Shown here: in pieces, positions 27,166 to 36,347 of the stretch
Layout: each line of letters opens with the position of its first letter
Position numbering within the stretch: the stretch's first letter is position 1
NCBI GenBank assembly: GCA_031296935.1
Contig: JAVDPD010000002.1
Location: 62,001 to 126,000, forward strand
Direction: 5' to 3'
Length of the DNA stretch: 64,000 nucleotides
From: Cerasicoccus maritimus
GTDB lineage: Bacteria > Verrucomicrobiota > Verrucomicrobiia > Opitutales > Cerasicoccaceae
Notes under the pieces: generated by a model
Databases searched by the model: none
Seen by the model: only the letters and a program-made list of their open reading frames with translations
Told to the model about the DNA's origin: nothing
Made by a program: the position numbers and the translations under genes

Positions 27166-28914
27166 ATGATCAAATACATCGACCAAGCCATTTTTACCCG
27201 CATTAAGCGTCGGCTCTACTACTTATACGGGGACCAGGCTGACCAGCTAACCGAACGCCTCTATTACATGGTGGGGCGCTATGGAGTGGGGACGAATCCG
27301 CCGCTCAAACCCGAGCACCGCTGGACTGAAAACGACGTCTTCCTCATTACGTATGCGGATATGGTGCAGAGCCAACAAAGCACGCCGCTGGCTACGCTGA
27401 AACGCTTTGCGACAGAGCACCTCAAAGGCGCAATCAGCACGGTGCATATTTTGCCGTTTTATCCGTGGTCGAGTGATGATGGCTTCTCCGTGATCGATTA
27501 CCGCGAGGTCAAGGAGGACTACGGCGACTGGAAGGACGTCGAGAATCTTGGCGATGAGTTTAAGCTGATGTTCGACTTGGTTTGTAACCATTGTTCCAGC
27601 CAAAGCCCTTGGTTCCGCGACTTCCTGATCGGCATTTCGCCGGCCAGTGAATACTTCGTCGAAATGGACCCGGAAACGGACCTCTCCGCTGTCGTGCGCC
27701 CGCGCACGTCGCCACTGCTGACGAAGACCACTACCCGCGATGGCGACGCCTATGTTTGGACGACTTTCAGCGCGGATCAAGTCGACCTGAATTGGAAGAA
27801 TCCTGATCTGCTGTTTGAGTTCCTGGACATCCTCATGGTCTACATCAGCCACGGCGCAACGACGGTTCGCCTCGACGCCTGCGCCTTCATGTGGAAAGAG
27901 GTGGGGACCGATTGCCTGCACCTGCCTCAAACGCACGAGATCATCAAGCTCATGCGTGACTTCTGCGAGCTCGTGGCGCCAGAGGTGTTAATCATTACCG
28001 AGACGAATGTACCGCATGATGAAAACGTCAGCTACTTCGGTCGAAATGACGAGGCGCACATGGTTTACAACTTTAGCCTGCCGCCGCTGCTTCTACACGC
28101 GCTGCTGACCAATAGCAGCAAATACCTGACGAAGTGGGCGAAGAAACTTGAGTTCCCGGATCCAGGCGAGGGCACGTTCTTCAACTTCACTGCGTCGCAC
28201 GATGGTGTGGGCGTGCGACCGCTACAGGGGCTGCTCCCACAAAAGGAATTCGATAAGCTGATCCACTCTGTGGAGCAGAGCGGGGCGCATGTATCCAAGC
28301 GGACGCTGCCCGACGGTTCGCAGAGCCCCTACGAGCTAAACATTACGTATTTCTCAGCGCTGTCCGGGCGTCATGATTCCGATGGCACGGGCGCCGCGCG
28401 CTTCCTGTGTTCTCAGGCTGTGGCGTTGGCTTTCAAGGGCGTGCCGGCAGTTTATTTCCATAGCTTGGTGGCGACGCCAAATTACCACGAAGGTGTCGAG
28501 CAGACGGGCGCTCCGCGCACGATTAACCGCCGCAAATACGACGAGCAGGAGCTGATGGATCTGCTGGGCGACAAGTCGCGCAAGCAGGGCAAGGTGTTCC
28601 GCAAATATCTACAGATGCTGCGCCGCCGCACGAACTACCCGGCCTTCCACCCGGACGGCGATCAGAAGATCATCGATGCAGGCCCAAATTTATTTGCCTT
28701 GGAGCGCACTTCGCCGCGTAAAAACCAGACGGTGTTCTGTGTGTTTAATTTCTCCGACGAGGAGCAAACCGTGGTCAACCCGAAGGACACCGAGCTGCTC
28801 AAGAAGGCGAAGAAATTCTACGACATCCTGTCGGGCAAGACCCACAGCGACGGCTCACGCGGCATTAAACTTGCGCCTTATCAGGCCATGTGGCTTGTGC
28901 CGCGAGTTGAGTAG
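27166..28914 (+). CDS. GH13 subfamily-18-like sucrose/glucosylglycerate phosphorylase
   Basis: A 582-residue alpha-amylase-superfamily enzyme. Barrel motifs are HILPFYPWSSDDGFSVIDY, FDLVCNHCSS, the nucleophile Asp in TVRLDACAFMWKE, the acid/base Glu in LIITETNVPHDEN, and FTASHDGVG. The SSDDGFSVIDY form and VRLDACAFMWK are typical of the sucrose phosphorylase group (GH13_18). That group also includes glucosylglycerate and glucosylglycerol phosphorylases. It would cleave an alpha-glucoside with phosphate in the cytoplasm. The exact substrate is not readable. It follows the GT4 and the four-helix-bundle cassette. Confidence 0.85.
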   Translation: MIKYIDQAIFTRIKRRLYYLYGDQADQLTERLYYMVGRYGVGTNPPLKPEHRWTENDVFLITYADMVQSQQSTPLATLKRFATEHLKGAISTVHILPFYPWSSDDGFSVIDYREVKEDYGDWKDVENLGDEFKLMFDLVCNHCSSQSPWFRDFLIGISPASEYFVEMDPETDLSAVVRPRTSPLLTKTTTRDGDAYVWTTFSADQVDLNWKNPDLLFEFLDILMVYISHGATTVRLDACAFMWKEVGTDCLHLPQTHEIIKLMRDFCELVAPEVLIITETNVPHDENVSYFGRNDEAHMVYNFSLPPLLLHALLTNSSKYLTKWAKKLEFPDPGEGTFFNFTASHDGVGVRPLQGLLPQKEFDKLIHSVEQSGAHVSKRTLPDGSQSPYELNITYFSALSGRHDSDGTGAARFLCSQAVALAFKGVPAVYFHSLVATPNYHEGVEQTGAPRTINRRKYDEQELMDLLGDKSRKQGKVFRKYLQMLRRRTNYPAFHPDGDQKIIDAGPNLFALERTSPRKNQTVFCVFNFSDEEQTVVNPKDTELLKKAKKFYDILSGKTHSDGSRGIKLAPYQAMWLVPRVE

Positions 28915-28921
28915 TTTTCCT

Positions 28922-29947
28922 CTATTCGAACAGCTCTTTTTGCTCGTCTTCCGGTGGGAGGTTGGTGGCGGGCCTCTCCGGGGGGTGGAGGTGCTGAGGC
29001 GGCTTTTTAACGCGGAGCGCGAGCGCGGCTTCGCCTTCTTCAACAAGGCGGTCGCAAATGCGGCGCACTTGCATCTTGAGCCAGCGGTGGGTCTGCGAGG
29101 TTTGGGTGTAGTCGGCTGGGCCATAGCTGTCTACGCGGCCGTCTTGCAGGAGCTGGTCGTTTTGCAGGAATTCACTTTCGCGCTCGGGATCGTAAACGGC
29201 GAAGGTCTTGCCCCCATTGCGTCGGACCACTGAAAAGACGGGCACGTCACTGGGGCCGTCGGCGATGTAGATCATGTTTTCCATCGGCACGCGGCGATCT
29301 TCGGGCAGCATCTTGGCGTTTACGGAGATGTCCGGGTTTTTGTTGGAGCCCTTATTGATCTCAAATATGTAGCGTGTCTTGATGGTGTTATCGACCATGA
29401 CGCCGATTTGGCTGATCTCGAAGTCCATCGGGATCTCCAGTTCGTTTTGCTTGAGATAGTAGGGCGCCAGGGGTGCCTCAATGAACTCACAGCCAAAGAC
29501 ACCATCGACTTCGGGTGCGATTTTGCTGCCACGTATCATTTCGGCAAGGCCAGTGCTGATGATGTAGTGCTCCAGCTGGATGTCGTGCTTGCGATAGGCA
29601 GCTTCGGATTTGGTGAACTCGGTTAGCTCCTTGAAAAAGTCGGGCAAGCCCGGGTAAAAGGGCAGTTCGGCGCCTAGCTCGCGCAAAATGCTGTTGCGCA
29701 GGCCTTTGAGTGGGCCGTTCTTAATGTAGCTGAGCAGGTGGTTCAGGTAAACGGTATCCGGGGAGACGTGGACACCACGATCGCCGTATATTTTCGGCAG
29801 CTCGTTGACCTCTTTCCAGAACTGCTTGCCGTCCACTTTGTAGCGGCGAAAGAGCGGCTCTTGCATGTAGCCGGGGATGAGCGTTTTATCAAAATCCCAG
29901 ACGCAGGCAACGATGCGTCGACGGTTCAGGCTGTGACTTGCAGGCAT
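28922..29947 (-). CDS. HAD-superfamily hydrolase
   Basis: A 341-residue protein with HAD motif [10 protein letters not shown], motif II Ser/Thr in HYIISTG and motif [13 protein letters not shown]. The insert and the Pro-rich C-terminus ([18 protein letters not shown]) have no known function. HAD enzymes are usually phosphatases. Its stop is 7 bp from the convergent GH13 gene. If the GT4 makes a phosphorylated sugar, this could be the phosphatase, but no sequence feature proves it. Confidence 0.82.
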   Translation of the reverse strand: MPASHSLNRRRIVACVWDFDKTLIPGYMQEPLFRRYKVDGKQFWKEVNELPKIYGDRGVHVSPDTVYLNHLLSYIKNGPLKGLRNSILRELGAELPFYPGLPDFFKELTEFTKSEAAYRKHDIQLEHYIISTGLAEMIRGSKIAPEVDGVFGCEFIEAPLAPYYLKQNELEIPMDFEISQIGVMVDNTIKTRYIFEINKGSNKNPDISVNAKMLPEDRRVPMENMIYIADGPSDVPVFSVVRRNGGKTFAVYDPERESEFLQNDQLLQDGRVDSYGPADYTQTSQTHRWLKMQVRRICDRLVEEGEAALALRVKKPPQHLHPPERPATNLPPEDEQKELFE

Positions 29948-30060
29948 GGTTGATGAATAATGCGGAAAAAAGTCCCCACAGTGCGAGACTCAAAACAAAA
30001 GAAAGTCAGCATAATCTACAGTTGAAATACTGATCTTCTCGGTATTGGATTATCAGCAGT

Positions 30061-31266
30061 ATGGATCCTCGATTCCCCAATGGTCCACCTCATCCACCAT
30101 CAGGTGGAGGCCCTATGCCGCCCTTCCCCCCAGGCATGCGACCTCCACCGGGGACTCCCATGGGCCCACCACCACGTCCCCCACGACGCAAGCCCGGTGA
30201 AGTGGACCCCAATGAAGCGCCACGCAAGGGGCGTAATTTGATTAGGGATGAGGTGATTCAGACTGCGGCTAAACCAGTGATTGCCGGTAGTGAGCAAAAG
30301 TCGCGCCCGCGCTCTAGCAAGTCAAAGGATTACCAATTGCTCAATGGGATTCGCGTCGACAAGAAGTCCTTCTGGATCGGTTTTTGTTTTGTGAGTCTAG
30401 TCCTGGTTTTAGCGGGTAGCATCCCACTTTATCTGGTGCTGAGTTCACGGGCGCAGCAGCCTGCCCAAATGGCTGAGCAAACGCCTGAGCAGGAAGGAAA
30501 GACTGAGGAAGAGGGCCCATTGTCGGGGATTGAGGCAGCGCCATTGCGCGATTCTTTTCAGGAACTCAAAAGCGCCGCTTTGAAGCGCATTGACGATCCG
30601 GCCTCGATGGTCGAGGAAATCCTCACCGGTAACGCGCAAGCAACGGGTTGGGACAAGGCGCGAACGTATTCGCTGGAAGGAACGCTAAAGACCTCCAGTC
30701 GTGAATACTTGTTGAATCTATTCGTCAAGGCACCCAATCAGGTAAGGCAGGTATTAACCATCGAGGAAATGAAGATCACAACGATTTTCAATGGTGCCAG
30801 CGGCGCTTTGCAGGCCAAGGATTTTACAAAGAACCGCGAAATGGACCGGGAGATGACCGTGGCGCAGAATATTTCCCTCTTGATGGCGTCGATCCCCAGC
30901 ATGCCATTGTGGCAGTATGCGGAAAACGAGGAAGCGCTGCGCTACGAGGGTAAACGCTCGATGCACGGTATGATGTGCCATGTGATTGTTAACGAGGCTC
31001 ATGCACCTTACACGATTGAGCACTTCATTGATATCGACCAACTAGTAGAACGCTATCGGACGATGGAAGGGCTCGATGAAAACGATCAGACGATACAAAT
31101 CGAAGTCGCCTTTTCAGATTACCAGCGGCAGGGCGGCTTTTACGCACCTTCTCAAATTTTGGTTCACGAAAAATCCGCGATCGAAGTGAATAGCGAATTT
31201 ACCATTGAGAAATGGCGCTTCAATCACGGTCTTTTACCGAGCCTCTTTCAGCTCGATAACTCGTAG
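30061..31266 (+). CDS. Pro-rich membrane-anchored protein with LolA-like domain
   Basis: A 401-residue protein. Residues 1-60 are extremely Pro/Gly/Met-rich. A single membrane helix lies at about 102-125 (FWIGFCFVSLVLVLAGSIPLYLVL). A C-terminal domain of about 200 residues (YSLEGTLKTSSREYLLNLFVKAPNQVRQVLTIEEM onward) has the strand pattern of LolA-type outer-membrane lipoprotein-sorting proteins. The protein at 60527-61408 shares the same TM-plus-domain layout. The function is unknown. It may bind lipid or lipoprotein at the membrane (inference). Confidence 0.6.
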   Translation: MDPRFPNGPPHPPSGGGPMPPFPPGMRPPPGTPMGPPPRPPRRKPGEVDPNEAPRKGRNLIRDEVIQTAAKPVIAGSEQKSRPRSSKSKDYQLLNGIRVDKKSFWIGFCFVSLVLVLAGSIPLYLVLSSRAQQPAQMAEQTPEQEGKTEEEGPLSGIEAAPLRDSFQELKSAALKRIDDPASMVEEILTGNAQATGWDKARTYSLEGTLKTSSREYLLNLFVKAPNQVRQVLTIEEMKITTIFNGASGALQAKDFTKNREMDREMTVAQNISLLMASIPSMPLWQYAENEEALRYEGKRSMHGMMCHVIVNEAHAPYTIEHFIDIDQLVERYRTMEGLDENDQTIQIEVAFSDYQRQGGFYAPSQILVHEKSAIEVNSEFTIEKWRFNHGLLPSLFQLDNS

Positions 31267-31290
31267 AGCAAGCAAGGCAATTGGATCAGC

Positions 31291-31349
31291 CATTTGCGCA
31301 ATACGCAAATCCGGATGCAGCGCATCCGACGGGCCAGCCGGAGGCTGGG
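31291..31349 (-). repeat. Stop-codon-associated hairpin repeat, copy 2
   Basis: Three consecutive palindromes in minus-strand order: CCAGCCTCCGGCTGG (31334-31348), CGGATGCGCTGCATCCG (31312-31328) and ATTTGCGTATTGCGCAAAT (31292-31310). The copy starts one base after the TAA of the HAD gene. Confidence 0.85.
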
Positions 31350-31967
31350 TTAGATGCCGGCGCCGGCTGAGTAGGTTTCGGGGTCGATATAGACCCAGCG
31401 CATGCCGGCGGCTTCGGCGGCTTGAAGGCCCAGCTTGCTGTCTTCGAAGACGACGCATTTCGTCGGGTCAACGCCGAGTAGCTCCGCGGCCTTCAGGAAG
31501 CCATCGGGCGCGGGCTTGCTGTTGACCACGTCCGCCTTGGTTACGACGACTTCGAATAAATCCTCGATCCCGCAATACTTCAGCGTGCCATAAACGTGGC
31601 GTGGATCGCCGCCGGAGGCCACTGCGAGCGGATAGCCCTCGGCCTTGAGCTCGCGCGCGATTTCCGCGACTGGGTGAATCAGCTCCACGTGCTGGTGCTC
31701 GCGGCTGAAGTAGTCGTTGTTGTCCTCGACGACCACATCGGCGTCGAGGTTGTCATTAAAGCGCTCGTTGAACTGATAGACGGTGTCGTGCATGCCGACA
31801 CCGGCCATCGAATAAAAAAGCTCCCAGGTGAAGTCGAACTTGGCGCCGTTTTTCTCAAAGGCGTATTTCCACGCCCGATAGTGCAGCGGCATCGTGTCGG
31901 CCAGCGTTCCGTCGCAATCAAAGATATACGCCGCAGTTTCTCCCTCCGGTAGCTTTAATTCGTTCAT
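31350..31967 (-). CDS. HAD-superfamily phosphatase / beta-phosphoglucomutase-like
   Basis: A 205-residue subfamily-I HAD protein. Motif I is IFDCDGTLADTMPLHYRAW (nucleophile Asp), with AVASGG, Lys in NSKPAPDGFLKAAELLG and VFEDSKLGLQAA. The motifs match the YqaB/beta-phosphoglucomutase group, which dephosphorylates or isomerises sugar phosphates. Its start overlaps the topB stop by 4 bp, so it is co-translated with topoisomerase III. This is an unrelated pairing and probably just operon packing. Confidence 0.88.
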   Translation of the reverse strand: MNELKLPEGETAAYIFDCDGTLADTMPLHYRAWKYAFEKNGAKFDFTWELFYSMAGVGMHDTVYQFNERFNDNLDADVVVEDNNDYFSREHQHVELIHPVAEIARELKAEGYPLAVASGGDPRHVYGTLKYCGIEDLFEVVVTKADVVNSKPAPDGFLKAAELLGVDPTKCVVFEDSKLGLQAAEAAGMRWVYIDPETYSAGAGI

Positions 31968-34498
31968 CCCTCTTTTTTAGCGGCCTTTTTGGCAGCCTTT
32001 TTAGCTGCTTTTTTCTTCGGGGGCCGGGGGGGAAACTCAAAACCAATCTTGCCGTCGTCCTTGAGCAGAAGGTGGGCGTCGAACAAACGACCCGTGCGGT
32101 TGGACTTGAAGCCCTTGATGAGGCCGGTCTTTTTCTCGGCCAACAGCTTCTTCACTTCCTCGGGAGGCAAGGTCTTGCTCAGCATGTTACGGCTCAAGCG
32201 GAAGGCGGGTTTGCCGTCGGGGTCGCGACCTTCGGAGACGTAGGCGTTGGGCGTTTCGCGGACGGGGCTGCCGTCCACCGGCGAGACGCCAACCTGCGGA
32301 TACTGGCTGAGGTCCACGCTTTCATCGAGCGCTTCTTCGCCGTTGTTGCCGAAGTCGAGCTCCACGCGGTGTGTGCCGTTTTCCTTTGCGGTCAACTTGA
32401 GGATGGCCGAGAAGGTTTTGCCGGTCTTCGAGGAGAAGCCGTCGACGGGGCCGATCTCGCGCTTGGTAATCAGCTCCTGGACTTCTTCAAGGGAAAGCTT
32501 GCGGTTGCCGATGACCTTGTTGACTTGCAGCACCGGGTACTCACGACCGCGGATTTCCACCTTGTCCTGGGAGAACCACGCGCGGTGGTCTTCCATGAGC
32601 GGTTCGTTGTTGGTCGGCGAAACCAGGCTGGTCTTCTCGGGGGGCGGCGGGTTGTTGAGCTTGTCCACCATGTCCTGCGTGGAGTCGATGATGCCCTTCA
32701 TGAAGGCGTCGCGGGAGAGCCCGCCTTCTTCGACGAGGCGCAGCTTGTGCTCCCATTCGCCAGTCATGGCGGGGGAGGTGAGCTGCTCAATGTCGAATTG
32801 CTTGAGGAACTGCATGAGGCTCTCGGCCTTTTGTGTCGGGACGAGTTCGCGGCCCTGGCGCTCCATGTAGCGTTCGTGCGCAAGGTGGTCAATGGTGGCC
32901 GCGCGGGTAGCTGGCGTGCCGAGACCCTTTTCCTTCATCGCTTCGGCCAGCTCTTCGTCGTCGAGCAGCTTGCCGGCGCTTTCCATTGCAGAGAGCAGCG
33001 TGGCTTCCGAATAGCGGGGCGGGGGCTTGGTCTGATCTTCTTCGAGGTGAGCTTCCTGGCGATCGGCAATGGCGACCTTGGGTTGCCCACTGCGGGCAAA
33101 GTCTGGATCGGTCAACGGAGTTAGCGTGTCTTCGCCGATGCCACCCTTGCCGTAAACATCCATCCAGCCGCCAACGGCGAGCACCTTACCCTCGGTCTTG
33201 AAGGAGTGGCCCGCAATCTCGCTGGTGCGCGTGGTGACGTCGAACTCCGCCGAGGGGAAGAACACGGCGATCGTGCGGCGCGCAATCATGTCGAAGACTT
33301 TGGCTTCGAGGTCGCCGAGCTTCTTGGGCTTGGCGTCGGTCGGGATGATCGCAAAGTGATCGCTGACCTGCTTGTTGTTAAAGATGCGCTTGTTGCCAGT
33401 GTGGACCCAGTCGTTGGCGAGTACCTTCTCGGCGTGGATCGCGTAGGGCTCATCGAGGTTGGCCAAGGTATTTCTCACCGTGGGACCGTAGTCTTCCGGC
33501 AGCGCCCGCGAGTCAGTTCGCGGATAGGTGATCATCTTGTGCTTTTCGTAGAGGGCCTGCGCAATGTTCAGCGTGTGGCCGGCGGCCAGGCCGAAGCGGC
33601 TGTTGGCCTCGCGCTGGAGGCTGGTCAGGTCGTAAAGGCGCGGAGCGGATTGCTTGGAGCGCTTCTTCTCTTCGGTGACGTTGGCTTCACCTGCGGCCAT
33701 CACGGCCTGCACGATGGCTTCGGCGTCGGTCTTGTTCCAAATGCGGTCAGCGCGGTCGTGCTCGTCGTCGCCTTTCTTGAAATTGGGCTTCTGATAGAGG
33801 CCGGAGTATTGGCCGGCGGCTACGCCGAAATCTGCGGTAATGCGCCAGTAGTCACGGGGCTTGAAGTTGCGGATTTCCAACTCGCGCTGATAGATGAGCG
33901 AGAGGGTGGGGGTCTGCACGCGGCCAACGGTGGCGGCGCGTCCGCCCCGGCGACCAAACACGATGGTGGCGCCGCGGGTGCCGTTGATGCCGATCAGCCA
34001 GTCTGCCTCGGAGCGCGAGCGCGCGGCGTCTTGCAGCGGCTGCATCTCGGCGTCGTCGCGGAGGTTGGCGAACGCGGATTTAATGGCGTCCGGGGTCATG
34101 GACGACATCCACAGGCGCTTGACGGGCTTCTTGTTTTTGGCGAGTTCGAGGATGTAGGTAAAGATGAGCTCACCCTCGCGCCCGGCGTCACAGGCGTTGA
34201 TGACGGCGCCCACGTCTTTGCGGGCAATGAGCTTTTTCAGCTCTTGAAACTTCTGCTTGGTCTTGTCGATCGGCTTGAGCTTAAACTTGTCCGGGACGAT
34301 GGGCAGCGTCTTGATGGTCCAGCGCTTGAGGTCCTTGCTGATATCCTCGGGCATGTAGAGCTCCACGAGGTGGCCGACGGCCGAGCTGATCACGTATTCG
34401 TCGTTTTCGTAAAAATCGCCCTTTTTCGGGATCTTCCCCAACACGCGGGCCAGGTCGCCCGCCACGGATGGTTTCTCGGCAATAACTAAAGTTTTCAT
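31964..34498 (-). CDS. topB: DNA topoisomerase III (type IA)
   Basis: An 844-residue type IA topoisomerase. The TOPRIM domain MKTLVIAEKPSVAGDLARVL carries the acidic motif NACDAGREGELIF. The active-site Tyr lies in KHKMITYPRTDSRALP. Two C-terminal TopoIII/Crpt-type repeats (GPVDGFSSKTGKTF and GLIKGFKSNRTGRLF) are followed by a Lys/Ala-rich tail. It relaxes and decatenates DNA in replication and recombination. It is longer than E. coli TopB (653 aa) because of the C-terminal repeats. The upstream neighbour is the GxxExxY cassette. Confidence 0.93.
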   Translation of the reverse strand: MKTLVIAEKPSVAGDLARVLGKIPKKGDFYENDEYVISSAVGHLVELYMPEDISKDLKRWTIKTLPIVPDKFKLKPIDKTKQKFQELKKLIARKDVGAVINACDAGREGELIFTYILELAKNKKPVKRLWMSSMTPDAIKSAFANLRDDAEMQPLQDAARSRSEADWLIGINGTRGATIVFGRRGGRAATVGRVQTPTLSLIYQRELEIRNFKPRDYWRITADFGVAAGQYSGLYQKPNFKKGDDEHDRADRIWNKTDAEAIVQAVMAAGEANVTEEKKRSKQSAPRLYDLTSLQREANSRFGLAAGHTLNIAQALYEKHKMITYPRTDSRALPEDYGPTVRNTLANLDEPYAIHAEKVLANDWVHTGNKRIFNNKQVSDHFAIIPTDAKPKKLGDLEAKVFDMIARRTIAVFFPSAEFDVTTRTSEIAGHSFKTEGKVLAVGGWMDVYGKGGIGEDTLTPLTDPDFARSGQPKVAIADRQEAHLEEDQTKPPPRYSEATLLSAMESAGKLLDDEELAEAMKEKGLGTPATRAATIDHLAHERYMERQGRELVPTQKAESLMQFLKQFDIEQLTSPAMTGEWEHKLRLVEEGGLSRDAFMKGIIDSTQDMVDKLNNPPPPEKTSLVSPTNNEPLMEDHRAWFSQDKVEIRGREYPVLQVNKVIGNRKLSLEEVQELITKREIGPVDGFSSKTGKTFSAILKLTAKENGTHRVELDFGNNGEEALDESVDLSQYPQVGVSPVDGSPVRETPNAYVSEGRDPDGKPAFRLSRNMLSKTLPPEEVKKLLAEKKTGLIKGFKSNRTGRLFDAHLLLKDDGKIGFEFPPRPPKKKAAKKAAKKAAKKEG

Positions 34499-34527
34499 GT
34501 AATATATTTCTGACAGGGCGCTGTTTT

Positions 34528-34555
34528 AAACAGGAAGATCGGGAAGAACGGGAAG
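34528..34555 (-). repeat. Inverted-repeat arm (3' side) of the GxxExxY cassette
   Basis: A 28-nt purine-rich arm on the plus strand that matches the reverse complement of 34962-34989 at 27 of 28 positions. Within it the 9-mer GGAAGATCG is followed by GGAAGAACG and GGAAG, an imperfect tandem repeat. It begins 1 bp beyond the stop codon of the ORF. Confidence 0.9.
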
Positions 34556-34556
34556 C

Positions 34557-34958
34557 TCAGTTATCCGCTCCTGGTAAGGTTAACCGGCGAATGCCGTTCT
34601 TTAAATAAGGTTCGTAAAAGTTAAGGATGAGTCCAATCGGCGCATCGAGCAAACGCATGTAGCTAAGTGTCTGGGCAATGTGGGCCGGACTGATTTTTTC
34701 AACGACCTTAAGTTCCACCAAGAGACATTCTTCAACAAAAATGTCTGCTCGAATGTATTCATCAAAAACTTCTCCACGGTATTCAATCGGCACCTTGACT
34801 TCGCGTTTGGACGCTATGCCTTCGAGCGTTAAATCCCGATTGAGAGCTTTTTGATAGATAGGTTCCAGAAGACCGGGACCGAAGTGTCGATGCACCCGAA
34901 AGGCGGAATCAATAACCGGTTTGGTTAGCTCATCTGCCTTTACGTAATTTGGATGCAT
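34557..34958 (-). CDS. GxxExxY protein
   Basis: A 133-residue protein with the signature GPGLLEPIYQKAL (GxxExxY), then ASKREVKVPIEYRGE, a PD-(D/E)XK-like VECLLVELK strand and IAQTLSYMRLLDAPIGLILNF. The family is common in Bacteroidetes, Planctomycetes and Verrucomicrobia, often in many paralogous copies. It resembles the PD-(D/E)XK nuclease fold, but its function is unknown. A TTG one codon upstream could also be used. The gene sits exactly between two inverted-repeat arms and in the same direction as its neighbours topB and the aminotransferase. Confidence 0.9.
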   Translation of the reverse strand: MHPNYVKADELTKPVIDSAFRVHRHFGPGLLEPIYQKALNRDLTLEGIASKREVKVPIEYRGEVFDEYIRADIFVEECLLVELKVVEKISPAHIAQTLSYMRLLDAPIGLILNFYEPYLKNGIRRLTLPGADN

Positions 34959-34961
34959 CAA

Positions 34962-34989
34962 CTTCCCGTTCTTCTCGATCTTCCTGTTT
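34962..34989 (-). repeat. Inverted-repeat arm (5' side) of the GxxExxY cassette
   Basis: A pyrimidine-rich arm on the plus strand, starting CTTCCCGTTCTTCTCGATC. It lies 3 bp before the ORF's ATG, and its complement supplies the purine-rich sequence just upstream of the start. It pairs with 34528-34555 with a single mismatch. Confidence 0.9.
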
Positions 34990-35019
34990 GAACCTTCGCT
35001 TGTTTGGTTAGTTCCTTGT

Positions 35020-36102
35020 TTACTTGGGCAGGAACTGCGGGAGGAGGTCGTCGAGCTGCTCTAGGAGTTGGGTGATGGTTTCGTCGGTTTCGTCACCCAT
35101 GTTGGAGATGCGGAAGGTCTTGCCCTTCACCTTGCCGTAGCCGCCGTCGATGTCGCAGCTGTACTTGGCCTTCAGTTCCTTGCGCAGGCCTTCGAGGTCG
35201 ATGCCGATCTCGTTCTTAAAGCAGCACAGGGTCTTGGAGCCGAATTCCGCCGGCGGAAGCAACTCGATGCCGTGCTTGGAGCCCCAGGCGCGGACGAGGT
35301 TGTTCAGGCGCTCGTGGCGAGCATAGCGGTTTTCGAGGCCTTCTTCGAAGATGTCCTCGAGCTTGCTTTGCAGCGCGTAAATCAGCGGGATGACCGGCGT
35401 GGACGGGGTCATGCCCTTCTCGTAGTTCTTTTGGAACTCGATGAAGTCAAAGTAGTAACCGCGGCCTTCGACTTCCTCGGCGCGCTTGAGTGCGCGTTCG
35501 GAGACGGACAGCAGGGCGAGGCCGGGAGGGCAAGCCAGGGCCTTCTGGGTGCCGGTCAGCAGCACGTCGATGCCGAGCTCGTCCTTCTTGATCGGCAGGG
35601 CGCTGAAGGAGCTGACGGTGTCGGTGATGGAGATCACATCCGGGAACTCGCGGAGGACTTCCATGATGCCTTCGAGCGGGTTCATGGTGCCGGTGGAGGT
35701 CTCGTTGTGGATGAAGGTGATCGCGTCGTATTTGCCGGTGGACAGCTCGCGGCGAACGTCTTCCGGGTCGATCGGGGTGCCCCAATCATACTGAAGCTTT
35801 CCGCAGGGGAGGCTGCAACGCTGGGCAACGTCGTTCCATTTGTCGGAGAAAGCGCCGGACATACAGTTGAGCACGCCCTTCTTCGTGACGTTGCGAATCG
35901 AGCCTTCCATCACGCCCCAGGCGGAGGAGGTGCTCAGGTAAACCGGGTCCTGCGTGTACATCAGCTCCTGGAGCTTCGGCTGGACGGCTTGAAAGAGGTT
36001 GACGAAATCCTTGCTTCGGTGGCCCATCACCCACTGGGTCATGGCTTGATAGGTTTTTTCCGAAACAGCGATCGGTCCTGGAATGAAGAGTTTATAGCTC
36101 AC
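35020..36102 (-). CDS. Class V PLP-dependent aminotransferase (alanine-glyoxylate/SerC-like)
   Basis: A 360-residue fold-type I PLP enzyme. It starts LFIPGPIAVSEKTYQAM, typical of alanine/serine-glyoxylate aminotransferases. It has the PLP-binding Asp in SITDTVSSFSALP and the Schiff-base Lys in LLTGTQKALACPPGLALL. The substrate could be serine, alanine or phosphoserine. Sequence alone does not decide, and no serine pathway gene is adjacent. It precedes the GxxExxY cassette and topB on the same strand. Confidence 0.85.
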   Translation of the reverse strand: MSYKLFIPGPIAVSEKTYQAMTQWVMGHRSKDFVNLFQAVQPKLQELMYTQDPVYLSTSSAWGVMEGSIRNVTKKGVLNCMSGAFSDKWNDVAQRCSLPCGKLQYDWGTPIDPEDVRRELSTGKYDAITFIHNETSTGTMNPLEGIMEVLREFPDVISITDTVSSFSALPIKKDELGIDVLLTGTQKALACPPGLALLSVSERALKRAEEVEGRGYYFDFIEFQKNYEKGMTPSTPVIPLIYALQSKLEDIFEEGLENRYARHERLNNLVRAWGSKHGIELLPPAEFGSKTLCCFKNEIGIDLEGLRKELKAKYSCDIDGGYGKVKGKTFRISNMGDETDETITQLLEQLDDLLPQFLPK

Positions 36103-36347
36103 GTGTTTGTGCGTTGAATATTATAAAGCAGCTGCGGCTATAGAGTGGAAAGCCGTGCGGTGTCAAACGTCGCGTTGCAAAAATTAGTGAGACGCGCTGT
36201 CTCAGCCAGAGTCGCTGGGAGGCAAAGTGCCGTCCATTGTCGCCGCTCGCTGCGTCCTTTAACACGGAATTTGGGAATAAATAGGGTAAAAATTCAACAA
36301 AATCTAACGCTTGACCAAACACGATATAGGTGCATCCTGCAGAGTTC

